Positions 26,501-34,591 of a DNA stretch of 64,000 bases are shown here, piece by piece. The position numbers were made by a program, and so were the translations under genes. The first letter of the stretch is position 1. Each line of letters opens with the position of its first letter. Location: assembly GCA_036734085.1 (NCBI GenBank), contig DAIMZF010000003.1, positions 1-64,000 of the forward strand, read 5' to 3'. This DNA is from J038 sp036734085 (GTDB lineage: Bacteria > Chloroflexota > Anaerolineae > Aggregatilineales > Phototrophicaceae). The notes under the pieces are model-generated. The model was not told where the DNA came from. It saw nothing but the letters and a program-made list of their open reading frames with translations, and did not search any database.

Positions 26501-28195
26501 CAGCACCGGGCCATCACGCCGCTCAAATAGTTCCGTTAGGGCGTATTGCAGGAGTGGCAAAGCACCCGGTTGTTCGTTCACATCGGCCACAATTGTTGTA
26601 ACCAGGCCATCTTCAAGGTGCAGGTTTGCACGTTTGGCAGGTGCGCTGATGGAACGCTCAAGTTCTTCGGTATTCATCGGCAACACAACTTCTGTACGTG
26701 CCCGCATCAACTCGCCAAAGCGCGGGTACAACAACGGACGATCGTAAAAATCTGCCCGCAACGTTACCACCACGCGGATGCGGCTACGCGGATCCATCAC
26801 AGCGACATATAAGCTGTCTAATGTGTGCTTCCGCGCCTGCTCATCTTCCACTAGCGTAAATAATTCTTCAAACTGGTCAATGACTATCAAAAGTTCAGTA
26901 TCATCATCCGGCAACACGCGCTTGACCGCCCGCAATAAGCCGCGTTCATCGGAATTCAACTGTTCCAGCAGGCTTTCCGGTGGGTTGACCGCAATTCGCA
27001 AAAGCGCGGCTTCCAATTCTTCCATCGGGTCAATACCCGGAAGCATCTCTACCACAAACCATTGATCAGAGCCGGGCAACGCACTCCGCCGTAGCTCAGG
27101 AATAAGTCCTGCTTTAACCACGCTCGATTTACCGCTACCAGACGGCCCCACAACTGCCAGAAAACGCCCGTTTTCCACAGGTTCTTGCATCCGCTTAATT
27201 AAACTCAGTGTCAGCACTTCCCGCCCGAAGAAGTCATCCGCATCTGCTTGTTGGAAGGCACGTAGACCTTTATAGGGGTTTTCCGGGTCGGGAATGTGGA
27301 TGCTCCCGGATGAATGGGGGCTAACCACCGTTGTATTAAAAGACGGCGGCGCGTCGTCCGGGCTAAGTGTGGATTTGATGGCATTTCTAAATGCCCGCGC
27401 CAACTCAACAGCATCTGGATAGCGGTCTACTGGTTCTTTAGCGGTTGCTCGTTGTAGCACAAAGTTAACGTCCGGCGGTAGCTCACTGTTGATTTCTGTC
27501 ACATCTGGCAGTGCCTCACTCAGATGCTTATACATCAACGTTGCGGGGGCAGTGTCTTTAAACGGACGTTCACCCGTCAACATCTCAAATAGCACAATGC
27601 CCAGTGCATAAATGTCTGACTGCGCCGTGACTGCTTCCCCGCGTATCTGCTCCGGCGATAAATATGCAGGAGACCCCAAAATTGCATTGTTCTGCGTGAT
27701 ACCCTGCGCCACAGTTAAGTCTTTAGCGATGCCGAAGTCTGACAGATAAGCATTACCGTTCTCATCAAGCAGAATATTATCCGGCTTTAAATCTCGGTGG
27801 ATGACTCCTTGTCGGTGCGCGACAACCAACGCTTCACAGATATGATTCAGGATGCGTCCAGTCTGTGGTATCTCAACTTTACCGTATTCATCAATTACAT
27901 CTTGCACGCTACCACCACGTAACCACCGCATAACCAGGTATGCTCCACTTGGCTCACGCCAGTAATCATACAATGGCACGATATGCGGATGCTCTAGCCG
28001 AGCAACAAGCTGTGCTTCTGTCTCAAAACGCCGGATAAATTCTGGTCGATTTGCGTAATGTGGCAGAATAATTTTAATTGCAACTTCGCGCCCGATGAAT
28101 TGTTGATGCGCTCGATAAACTGCACCGAATCCACCTTCCCCGATGCGTTGTTGTAGCTCATAGGTTTTGATGATGCGCCCGGTCAGGTCTTCCAT
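23540..28195 (-). CDS. Ser/Thr protein kinase fused to STAND NTPase and WD40 repeats
   Basis: A 1551-residue protein; ATG at 28195 follows AAGGA. Residues 1 to about 270 are a Hanks-type kinase with GEGGFGAVY, Lys41, HRDLKPDN (133-140) and DFG (153-155), all intact. About 305-740 is a STAND NTPase (nSTAND1 type): NPYKGLRAF, Walker A GPSGSGKSS near 350, Walker B LLIVIDQFEELF. One membrane segment lies near 775-795, followed by an Ala/Gln-rich coiled coil. About 875-1530 holds roughly a dozen or more WD40 repeats with LWD endings, probably a propeller pair on the other side of the membrane. The FHA and ClpN-kinase genes lie upstream on the same strand. Kinase-STAND-WD40 proteins occur in other bacteria; the ligand is unknown. 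Confidence 0.93.
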   Translation of the reverse strand: MEDLTGRIIKTYELQQRIGEGGFGAVYRAHQQFIGREVAIKIILPHYANRPEFIRRFETEAQLVARLEHPHIVPLYDYWREPSGAYLVMRWLRGGSVQDVIDEYGKVEIPQTGRILNHICEALVVAHRQGVIHRDLKPDNILLDENGNAYLSDFGIAKDLTVAQGITQNNAILGSPAYLSPEQIRGEAVTAQSDIYALGIVLFEMLTGERPFKDTAPATLMYKHLSEALPDVTEINSELPPDVNFVLQRATAKEPVDRYPDAVELARAFRNAIKSTLSPDDAPPSFNTTVVSPHSSGSIHIPDPENPYKGLRAFQQADADDFFGREVLTLSLIKRMQEPVENGRFLAVVGPSGSGKSSVVKAGLIPELRRSALPGSDQWFVVEMLPGIDPMEELEAALLRIAVNPPESLLEQLNSDERGLLRAVKRVLPDDDTELLIVIDQFEELFTLVEDEQARKHTLDSLYVAVMDPRSRIRVVVTLRADFYDRPLLYPRFGELMRARTEVVLPMNTEELERSISAPAKRANLHLEDGLVTTIVADVNEQPGALPLLQYALTELFERRDGPVLTVEAYSEIGGTMGALARRADELYENLSEEEQEAARQMFLRLVTLGEGAEDTRRRTLQSELFSIKGSSADEMSMIIDAFGRYRLLTFDRDPASRTATVEVAHEALIRQWTRLRGWLSESRDDLRTQRRLSAIAEDWRQSGKDPSYLARGLRLQQFETWQESTNLALNDYERNYLQASIERHTQEQAAEEARRQREAELEKRSRNRLRALVGVMGVAAVVAVLLAVFAFSQQQAAEQSQERAEIAAELEQAARTLAEQSAAQAQSLALAANARNMQNQHDTTLALTLALAADEAYRPPPVEVLRMLATTAFNPGVRARFEGHEGAVTSGDISADGRFTVSASSDGTLRLWDNDTREMVRVIETVDDVLTTAKFSPDGATLAAAGTGGDITLYDAASGDVIRILAGHSDVVMSVVFSSDGALLLSGGADQTMRLWDVETGDIVRVFDDAESVIFKVALSQDGRIAVSGHGDTTLIENDAGAVRDRMVRVWDVETGEILLDLDMNGGWVRTVAISPDGRSVASATWNSERGGTIHIWDIATGEEQLRMFGHVDLITGLSFNSTGTRIISASWDRSLRVWDTARGTQFQRFDVFGDLLLDVALSDNDEYVAVFSGNIGGNQIERERERSLDPAVWLLDLRGRAEVRRFDGSRDWIWAVDVHPSGLYAVSASGALRPMEEIDLDNSLRVWDVATSEILVEIGRGADYPHTSTIEGVAFNHEGTAFVSAGWDGVVALWLFDAETLDTTLSWQFNAEADVLALNAQFSADDSLIAVGLGNGRIVILDAATGELIRQFGDHTNAVAGVAFSPDGQTLLTGSYDDTAALWDVETGERRVTFAGHTDRINDVAFTPDGAMVLTASWDVTVRLWDVTTGDEIRQFTGHSDRVQDISVSADGTLVLSGGADRILRLWYLDNAQEIFQFEGHTNWISQVAFLPDGQAAISSGQDNTLRLWRLPTASDEIIDWARSARYVRPLTCPEREQFRVLPLCEVES

Positions 28196-28264
28196 CAGTG
28201 TTTTTCCTTGCGAATGATTAATCAACTTCTAAATTATAGCAGTGATGCTCATATGTTCCCATGA

Positions 28265-30187
28265 TTATTGCGACAATTCTGTATCATCCGGTGACGGTGT
28301 ATCTGTAGAAGAAACCGGGCGAAAGCGCGTCCTCAACTCATGAATTGCCAACCCCGCCACCAGGAGCAATAAACGCCTGCCTGCTACACTGACTGTATCC
28401 CAGCTTAGCGCCCGCAGGCCACAAAAAGCCAACGCAATATAATATTCCGCCCAGTTATCCGGTACGAACAAGCACCCCGCCGCAATCTGCCGGATTTTAT
28501 ATAACACACCCAATGCCTGACCGAGTTCGTCTGTTCGTCCTGCAAAAGATGCGCCGCCGTTAAGTTCGGCTAAATCTGCCACCAGACCGCGCATATCGTC
28601 CCACGTATCGCCGACATATCGCGTAATGTAGTCTCCTATCAAGCTGGCTTCCAGTGTCGCCCAGTCAAATAGTGTATGTCCGTCGCGGGTATGGGCAAAG
28701 TCGATTAAGAAGGCGCTACGCTTAGGGCCTATCATAATATTGCCCGGGTGCAAATCACCATGAATCGTAGATAGTGAGCCGTTGACATAGCTATCCAGCA
28801 AGCCTTCATACGCCCATATCGGGTTAGGCAGGCTTAGATCCGGCGTGATAGCAATTTTCTCTGTGCGCGGGTCAAAGTCTGGTTCTATCGCTTGCAGGGC
28901 ACTCAATAATTGTTGATTGCGCGTCTGCCAGATAGTGCCGACCATCGCCTCTACCACTTCACCACGATAGTACGCAGTCTGTCCAAAATCCACACCGCGC
29001 ACCTCAATCTTGAATGCCCGTGTTGTGTCGTTTCCCTGCGTCACCGCCAATTGAAGCATGTGACGTTCCGGGAAAACGCGATGTACGATAAAGTTCTCCA
29101 CCACCACTGCATCACCATAATCAAGCCGGCGGAGCTTGGCACGTTTCACGGGTATCTTCAGATGATAGGCTTTTACGGGTTTATTCATCGGCTGATATTC
29201 CAGCGTCAGAATTGGGGGCAACAGCCAATCGTATTCCTGCCATACCTGAAAGCGATACGGGCGCGTTTGCCCCCACCAGATACGCCCAAATGTAGGGAAT
29301 AATTCCTGCGACAGCCAATCGGCTATTTCACCGGAATTCCATGTGCCTAGTATCATACGCAGGTCAAGCGGCAGACGGTCGTTGCCTGCCACCAATGTAT
29401 ATTTTATCCCAGCAATCTCGGATGTTTCCGGCGCGACGGGCTTATCTTCAATGCGGGCAGTCATGGGCGGCAACTTCGTTTTGACGTGTGATTCGTACCG
29501 TTGCGCCTCATCTAAAATCCGGTCAACGCGGTTAATTTTAACAACCACCGCCGCGTCCTCCCGATTGTCCGCTTGTATCGGTGTTACAACCAAAAGCACT
29601 GCGTTGCTGTAGCCGCCAGTAAGCTGACGCTCCACGCGGATTTGGTGGTAGCCGTAAAACATCCGGCGCAGAAGATAAAGCTGGTCTTTGGTCAACATCT
29701 GGTTTTTGTCAAAATCCGCGCCAAAGTCCACGCGGATGTAAGGCTGTTGTGAATCAATATTCAGCGTGTAGTTTCTTGCCAGGTCAACCAACCGAACTAA
29801 ATCCTGCAACCCCAGCGCCCGTAGGACACGCACAGGCAAGCTCTGTTCTTCCTCAAAGAGCGCAACCAGTAAATCACGTTCATTAATCTCATCGCGTCCG
29901 GTTTCCATCGCCAGTTCATGGGCAATGTCCAGCACAACTTCTGTTCGGGGCGTATTGGGTACACCCGCCCACAAGCGGGATTTTCCGCCTTTGCCTACTT
30001 TACGGCGGATAGCATCTACAACGTATTCCGGCGTCAGGCCATACTCCTGTACGATGTTCCCCGCTATACTCCCGCGTATTTCCAACAGGGCGATAAATAA
30101 ATGCTCCGTACCAACGTAAAAATGGCGCATCCGGTAGGCTTCCTGCCTTGCGCCGATGAGAACATCCTTTAATGTAATATTCGGCAT
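28265..30187 (-). CDS. ClpN-domain protein fused to a kinase/phosphotransferase-like domain
   Basis: A 640-residue protein. Residues 1 to about 150 look like the double helical repeat of the Clp N-terminal domain (AYRMRHFYVGTEHLFIALL, then GRDEINERDLLVALFEEE). There is no AAA module after it. The rest ends in a protein-kinase/aminoglycoside-phosphotransferase-like C-lobe: HGDLHPGNIM (476-485) as catalytic loop and IDFAHT (Asp496) as the metal-binding motif. VVVKINR earlier may be the N-lobe lysine. It may belong to the ternary-complex-associated kinase-like domains (TCAD9), but I am not certain. The gene starts two bases after the FHA gene and lies about 70 bases before the WD40 kinase. Function unknown. 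Confidence 0.75.
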   Translation of the reverse strand: MPNITLKDVLIGARQEAYRMRHFYVGTEHLFIALLEIRGSIAGNIVQEYGLTPEYVVDAIRRKVGKGGKSRLWAGVPNTPRTEVVLDIAHELAMETGRDEINERDLLVALFEEEQSLPVRVLRALGLQDLVRLVDLARNYTLNIDSQQPYIRVDFGADFDKNQMLTKDQLYLLRRMFYGYHQIRVERQLTGGYSNAVLLVVTPIQADNREDAAVVVKINRVDRILDEAQRYESHVKTKLPPMTARIEDKPVAPETSEIAGIKYTLVAGNDRLPLDLRMILGTWNSGEIADWLSQELFPTFGRIWWGQTRPYRFQVWQEYDWLLPPILTLEYQPMNKPVKAYHLKIPVKRAKLRRLDYGDAVVVENFIVHRVFPERHMLQLAVTQGNDTTRAFKIEVRGVDFGQTAYYRGEVVEAMVGTIWQTRNQQLLSALQAIEPDFDPRTEKIAITPDLSLPNPIWAYEGLLDSYVNGSLSTIHGDLHPGNIMIGPKRSAFLIDFAHTRDGHTLFDWATLEASLIGDYITRYVGDTWDDMRGLVADLAELNGGASFAGRTDELGQALGVLYKIRQIAAGCLFVPDNWAEYYIALAFCGLRALSWDTVSVAGRRLLLLVAGLAIHELRTRFRPVSSTDTPSPDDTELSQ

Positions 30188-30189
30188 AG

Positions 30190-30552
30190 TTAGTCTATCA
30201 CCTCAATTTTTATCCATGTGCGCCCCACACGGAACAACTGACGTTCTTCGATAGAAACAGTCCCTTTTACTGGCATATCGTTAAAGAAATCATCAACATT
30301 TTCTAAAAATGTACCGTTGGTACTGTCTAAATCTTCCAGAAGCCAGCCATTCCGCAACCACGAAATCCGCGCATGAAAGCGTGAAATATAGGTATCATTC
30401 TTCAAGCAGATGTCATTTTCTTCCCGGCGGCCTATGCTCAACGTCCAGTGACCATCTGCGGATTGCTCACCATCGCCCCGGCTTGCGTCATATTCCAGCA
30501 TCCCGCCATCTTCTACCCCACTCATAATCATGACATTTAGCCGTTGGGTCAC
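30190..30552 (-). CDS. FHA-domain phosphothreonine-binding protein
   Basis: A 120-residue single FHA domain: SIGRREENDICLKND, ISRFHARI, and DLDSTNGTF. These include the Arg, Ser, His and Asn residues that recognise phosphothreonine. The GTG at 30552 follows GGAG at ten bases; an ATG seven codons later would still keep the domain. It is the first gene of a three-gene run with the ClpN-kinase-like protein (two bases apart) and the WD40 kinase. It is a natural reader of threonine phosphorylation by that kinase, but the pairing is inferred. Confidence 0.9.
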   Translation of the reverse strand: MTQRLNVMIMSGVEDGGMLEYDASRGDGEQSADGHWTLSIGRREENDICLKNDTYISRFHARISWLRNGWLLEDLDSTNGTFLENVDDFFNDMPVKGTVSIEERQLFRVGRTWIKIEVID

Positions 30553-30587
30553 GTTGAATTTTCTCCAAAGCTATCTTATAAAAATAG

Positions 30588-30616
30588 TTGCCTTACCCTA
30601 AAAAACATGATACTAT
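30588..30616 (+). promoter_or_regulatory. Promoter ahead of the SAM riboswitch
   Basis: TTGCCT (30588-30593) and TACTAT (30611-30616) are separated by 17 bp and lie about 50 bases upstream of the aptamer. Identified by eye. Confidence 0.5.
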
Positions 30617-30669
30617 CATAGTGAAATATCGAGAAGTACGCACTATTAACAGCCTATTCTACTGGAAAA

Positions 30670-30787
30670 CTCTTATCCAGAGCGGTGGAGGGAACGGCCC
30701 TTTGAAACCGCGGCAACCCCCGTAATCGGCAAACGGGACAGGTGCCACTTCCGGCAGTAGCAACATCAAACTGCTGAAAGATGAGAG
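30670..30787 (+). ncRNA. SAM-I (S-box) riboswitch aptamer
   Basis: The stretch has the S-box landmarks in order: CTCTTATCCAGAG, GGTGGAGGGA, GGCCCTTTGAAACC, CGGCAACC, GGTGCCA, and a closing GATGAGAG that pairs with the first element. It occupies most of a 380-bp gene-free region. A hairpin terminator follows at 30825-30849, so binding of S-adenosylmethionine should stop transcription before the trans-sulfuration gene at 30934. The landmarks are seen directly; the switching mechanism is known for the class. Confidence 0.95.
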
Positions 30788-30824
30788 CGTTCGATGGTTT
30801 ATTCCATCAGAATTGCGACCTTTG

Positions 30825-30849
30825 AAGACTTCCTGCCGAAGTCTTTTTT
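30825..30849 (+). terminator. SAM riboswitch expression-platform terminator
   Basis: AAGACTTC (30825-30832) pairs with GAAGTCTT (30838-30845) around a 5-base loop, followed by a T run. It sits 38 bases after the aptamer and 85 bases before the downstream ATG. Confidence 0.88.
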
Positions 30850-30933
30850 GTTTTCTACACAAAGGTGCAGACCCCCCGAACGCGGATAAAGCCAGTAAAC
30901 GGGGGCTGAAATTCTGATTGATGAGGAGAAACC

Positions 30934-32172
30934 ATGACGAACACATCTTTTAATTTAAACACCACCGACGAAGCGCCCACAACACACCCAACACACGGCG
31001 GCAGTACACGCGCCGTTCATGCCGGGTCTAGCCGCTCTCGAGCCTACGACTCACTGACCACCCCTATCGTACAGACTGCAACCTATACCTTCCGTAGTAC
31101 CCAAGATTTGATAGATTTTATGGAGCGTAAAACATGGGGAGACGGTGACCCACGCGGGGAATACGGGCGCTATGGCAACCCCACCATCAGCGCCGTAGAG
31201 AGTCGCATCGCCGCGCTGGAAGGTGCAGACGACGCCGTGCTGTTCTCATCCGGCATGAACGCAGTCACATCATTTTTGCTCACGATTTTACCGGCAGGCG
31301 CTCACATCATCATGACCAGTGATTGTTACCGCCGTACACGCCAATTCTGTTTGACTTACCTCAAACGGCTTGGCATCGAGACAACCGTTGTGCCTAATGG
31401 TGATTACGACGCCCTACAAGCCGCCATCATTCCTAAAAGAACTCGTATCATCATCTCAGAAAGCCCAACTAACCCCTATTTGCGTATCGTAGACCTGGAA
31501 CGTCTGGTTGGTATCGCTAAAGCAAATCGTGTCCTCACATTGATTGATAGTACCTTTGCCACGCCCATCAACCAGCGCCCTATTGATTGGGGTGTGGATT
31601 TTGTCCTGCATAGTGCGACCAAGTATTTTTCCGGCCATAATGACTTACTTGCAGGCGTTATATCCGGGCGCAAAGACCGTATTAAAGCCTTACGCGATGC
31701 TCGCGGTGTACTGGGCGGCGTGCCAGACCCCCAAAATGCCTACCTTCTGGAGCGCGGCATCAAGACGCTCGGTGTGCGCGTCAAACAGCAAAACCAGACC
31801 GCCCAAGCTGTTGCGGAATATCTGCAAGCCCATCCCCGCATTGAGCAAGTTTGGTATCCGGGATTAACCTCACACCCCGATTACACCATCGCCCAAGCAC
31901 AGATGTCCGGCTTTGGTGGTGTGATTAGCTTCACCGTGCGCGGCGATTTGCAATCCACAGGTCATTTTATTGATAAGCTCACAATCCCTTATATTGCCCC
32001 TAGTCTGGGTGGCGTAGAAAGTCTTATCGAACAACCCGCACTCATGAGCTACTACGAAAAAAGCACGGAAGAACGCCAGGAACTCGGCATTTATGATAAC
32101 CTGGTGCGCTTTGCTGTCGGCATAGAAGACGCCAACGACATCATAGCGGATTTAGAGCAGGCACTCAGTTAG
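30934..32172 (+). CDS. Cys/Met metabolism PLP enzyme (cystathionine gamma-synthase type)
   Basis: A 412-residue PLP enzyme of the trans-sulfuration family. YGRYGNPT (77-84), SSGMNA (105-110) and Lys230 in LHSATKYFSGH bind PLP; APSLGGVESLIEQP is near the end. Candidates are cystathionine gamma-synthase (MetB), methionine gamma-lyase, or a sulfhydrylase. Control by a SAM-I riboswitch favours a methionine-making role such as MetB. A strong GAGGAG precedes the ATG. Its stop overlaps the GTG of a small membrane protein gene by one base. Confidence 0.93.
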   Translation: MTNTSFNLNTTDEAPTTHPTHGGSTRAVHAGSSRSRAYDSLTTPIVQTATYTFRSTQDLIDFMERKTWGDGDPRGEYGRYGNPTISAVESRIAALEGADDAVLFSSGMNAVTSFLLTILPAGAHIIMTSDCYRRTRQFCLTYLKRLGIETTVVPNGDYDALQAAIIPKRTRIIISESPTNPYLRIVDLERLVGIAKANRVLTLIDSTFATPINQRPIDWGVDFVLHSATKYFSGHNDLLAGVISGRKDRIKALRDARGVLGGVPDPQNAYLLERGIKTLGVRVKQQNQTAQAVAEYLQAHPRIEQVWYPGLTSHPDYTIAQAQMSGFGGVISFTVRGDLQSTGHFIDKLTIPYIAPSLGGVESLIEQPALMSYYEKSTEERQELGIYDNLVRFAVGIEDANDIIADLEQALS

Positions 32173-32453
32173 TGCTTGTGCTTGCGCTCAATGCAATTTG
32201 CGCCGCCTTTTGCCTCAACATCACCCGTCTTAGCTTTAGCCGGAGTGTAACCTTTACGCGCTCCGGCTGGCTTATCGTGGAGTCTGCCGTAAAAACACCC
32301 GATTATCGCCATAACGTAGAAGCTCACCGCACTATCAGCGCGGGTGGATGGCTGTTAATGGCTGGTATTCTGTGGGGAATAGGTGGTATCATTGCCGCCG
32401 GAGCTTTCTTATTTTTCGCGGTGGAAGCATGGCGGCTCATCATGATAGCCTAG
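32172..32453 (+). CDS. Small hypothetical membrane protein
   Basis: A 93-residue protein starting at a GTG that shares its first base with the TAG of the preceding gene (TAGTG). It has a hydrophobic N-terminus and two membrane-like segments near residues 58-77 and 78-92. No family was recognised. Tight placement between the trans-sulfuration gene and the SDR gene, with no other frame there, makes it plausible, but the weak start means it could be a chance frame. Confidence 0.5.
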   Translation: MLVLALNAICAAFCLNITRLSFSRSVTFTRSGWLIVESAVKTPDYRHNVEAHRTISAGGWLLMAGILWGIGGIIAAGAFLFFAVEAWRLIMIA

Positions 32454-32472
32454 CCAGAAGATACAACAGCAT

Positions 32473-33246
32473 ATGCAAATTGAAAATAAGCGTATTGTCA
32501 TCACAGGGGCGGCATCGGGCATCGGCCACGCTTTGCTGACCCTACTCAGCGCCCATCCTTGCCAGATTCTTGCCGTAGACCGCGATGCTGTTACGTTGCC
32601 GGAAGGCGTGGCGCAAATCAGCAGTTATCAAGCAGATTTATCCCAACCACAGGCCATTGATGATTTACTCAATCATGCGCTTAACAGCTTCGGCGCGGTG
32701 GATGTCTTCATCGCTAATGCTGGCTTCGCGTACTATGAGCATTTTCATCAACCAGATTGGGAACATATCGAGCGTATTTTCCGTGTGAACGTGTTTTCAC
32801 CCCTTTACACCGTCGCCAAGATGCAGGCCATTAACCCTGACCGAGAACACATGGTCGTTATGACTGCTTCTGCGATGGCAAATGTACCAATTCCCGGTTA
32901 TGCCCTCTATGCCGCCACTAAAGCCGCCTTACATCAGTTTGCGTGGGCGTATCGCTACGAGCAACCACCGCACGCCCGTTTAATGTTGGTCTACCCTATC
33001 GCCACCCGCACCGGATTTTTTAACAATGCCGCGAACCAAACGCCCACCCTCTACCCCAACCAGACGGCGGAATATGTCGCACGGCGAATTTTGCAAGGCA
33101 TTGTACAAAATAAAAGACACGTCCACCCTTCGCTTGGCTTCCGTGCCTTTTATAGGGTTGGGCGTGTCTTTCCGATAGCCTATCATCTCTATCAGATGTA
33201 TGCCGCGTGGTTGTTTCGTCGTTGGCAGAGGGCTAATCAACCATAA
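32473..33246 (+). CDS. Short-chain dehydrogenase/reductase
   Basis: A 257-residue SDR enzyme. The cofactor loop is TGAASGIGHA (11-20), NAG follows at 82-84, and the catalytic residues are Ser133, Tyr146 and Lys150 (YAATK). The Asp after the second strand (AVDRDAV) suggests NAD preference. The C-terminus is basic and aromatic, which could favour membrane contact. The substrate is not predictable. It starts 19 bases after the small membrane protein gene and its last 14 bases overlap the convergent ndh gene. Confidence 0.92.
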   Translation: MQIENKRIVITGAASGIGHALLTLLSAHPCQILAVDRDAVTLPEGVAQISSYQADLSQPQAIDDLLNHALNSFGAVDVFIANAGFAYYEHFHQPDWEHIERIFRVNVFSPLYTVAKMQAINPDREHMVVMTASAMANVPIPGYALYAATKAALHQFAWAYRYEQPPHARLMLVYPIATRTGFFNNAANQTPTLYPNQTAEYVARRILQGIVQNKRHVHPSLGFRAFYRVGRVFPIAYHLYQMYAAWLFRRWQRANQP

Positions 33247-34546
33247 GTTCCGGTTCGGCTTCCGCGACTTTTCGCGCGTCCTGCTCCGCATACGGCTTTT
33301 CCAGGATAATCCGTACTGAACGGTCATACGTGAAGTAATTCCACATCCAGTTTACAAAGACGTTGATTCGGTTGCGGAAGCCCATCAGCCAGATGAGATG
33401 CAAACCCAGCCATGTCACCCATGCGATATACCCGGTCAACTGCACTTTGTAGAACGGCCACGCCACTGCCCGCCGCCGTCCGATGGTTGCCATAATCCCC
33501 AGATCATTGTAGACAAAATCTTTCTGCACTTGCTGGCTCATATGGCGAGCGATATTCTGGGCGGTCAACTTACCTTGTTGCTTTGCCACCTGGATGACTT
33601 GTGCATACGGCCTCCCCTGTTCGTCTTCCAGATATGCGATGTCACCAATAGCATAAATGCTCTCCATCCCTACAACCTGCATCGTTGGCAAAACCGGGAT
33701 TCTGCTCCCATGTCCCAGTTCCACGCCGAGTACTTCCGCAATCGGCGAGCCTTTTACACCTGCCGCCCACACCAGTGTATGCGTGTAAATCACTTCACCA
33801 TTATTCAATGTGACCTTGCCATCTTCTAAATGCGCTACTTTTTGGCCGAGTATCACCTCTACACCTAGCCCCTGTAACTGACGTAGCGCCGCTTTTTGCA
33901 GGCTTGGCGGGTAAGGGGCTAGCAGGTGGTCAAGGGCTTCTACCAACACCACACGCGCTTTCACGCCGTTATTACGGTTATATTCCCGTGCCAAAACGTG
34001 ATTATAAAGCTCATACAAAGCGCCCGCCGTTTCCAGCCCGGTTGGGCCGCCACCCACCACAACCAGCGTCGTTAATGCTTCACGCACGGCGCTGTCTTCT
34101 GTCCATGCCGCTTTTTCAAATAGCTTGAGGATGTGATTTCGCAACGTTACCGAGTCGGCCAAATCCTTAAGCCCAAATGCAAATTGACTGAGTTCTGCCG
34201 AACCAAAATAGTTGGTCACGCTTCCTGCCGCCACCACCAGATAATCATAAGCCTGTATATGCATCTCGCCTTGTGCTTTAACGGCAATGGTCTTCGCAAT
34301 ATTATCAATCGCCGTGACCTCACCCAACAGAAAGCTGACATTTGTGCGTTTGCGGTGGATTCCACGCACTGGATAAGCGATTTCACTAGGGTCTAACGCA
34401 CTCGTCGCTACCTGATACAGTAAGGGTGTAAATGTGTGGAAGTTATTCCGGTCAATGATAAGAATTTCAAGGTCTTTGCGCTTTCGTAATTCGTTGGCTA
34501 CTGCCAGTCCACCGAACCCTGCGCCGATGATGACGACTTGTTTCAT
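33233..34546 (-). CDS. ndh: Type II NADH dehydrogenase (NDH-2)
   Basis: A 437-residue FAD/NAD oxidoreductase that passes electrons from NADH to quinone without pumping protons. VVIIGAGFGGLAVA binds FAD, VVVGGGPTGLETAG binds NADH, and YAIGDIAYL is the second FAD motif. The C-terminus (MGFRNRINVFVNWMWNYF) is a membrane-contact helix. ATG at 34546 with AGAGAGG upstream is used instead of a GTG four codons earlier. It is divergent from purH, and two Rex-like operators lie in the shared region, which fits NADH-responsive repression of ndh. The window thus encodes parts of both proton-pumping and non-pumping NADH oxidation. Confidence 0.93.
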   Translation of the reverse strand: MKQVVIIGAGFGGLAVANELRKRKDLEILIIDRNNFHTFTPLLYQVATSALDPSEIAYPVRGIHRKRTNVSFLLGEVTAIDNIAKTIAVKAQGEMHIQAYDYLVVAAGSVTNYFGSAELSQFAFGLKDLADSVTLRNHILKLFEKAAWTEDSAVREALTTLVVVGGGPTGLETAGALYELYNHVLAREYNRNNGVKARVVLVEALDHLLAPYPPSLQKAALRQLQGLGVEVILGQKVAHLEDGKVTLNNGEVIYTHTLVWAAGVKGSPIAEVLGVELGHGSRIPVLPTMQVVGMESIYAIGDIAYLEDEQGRPYAQVIQVAKQQGKLTAQNIARHMSQQVQKDFVYNDLGIMATIGRRRAVAWPFYKVQLTGYIAWVTWLGLHLIWLMGFRNRINVFVNWMWNYFTYDRSVRIILEKPYAEQDARKVAEAEPELMVD

Positions 34547-34566
34547 GATGTTTGTCACCTCTCTTT

Positions 34567-34580
34567 GTGAAATTTGTCAC
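34567..34580. promoter_or_regulatory. Second Rex-like half-symmetric operator in the ndh leader
   Basis: TTGTGA-N6-TCAC, the same arms and spacing as the site at 34592-34611, with centres 28 bp apart. It lies between the predicted ndh start of transcription and its ribosome site, a good place for a roadblock. The right arm is less complete (TCACTT). Confidence 0.5.
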
Positions 34581-34591
34581 TTTACATCTTC

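Noticed and set aside
30659..30946. A minus-strand open frame of 95 codons
   Set aside because: It lies over the SAM-I riboswitch and its terminator, whose conserved sequence explains the region; no start signal is present.
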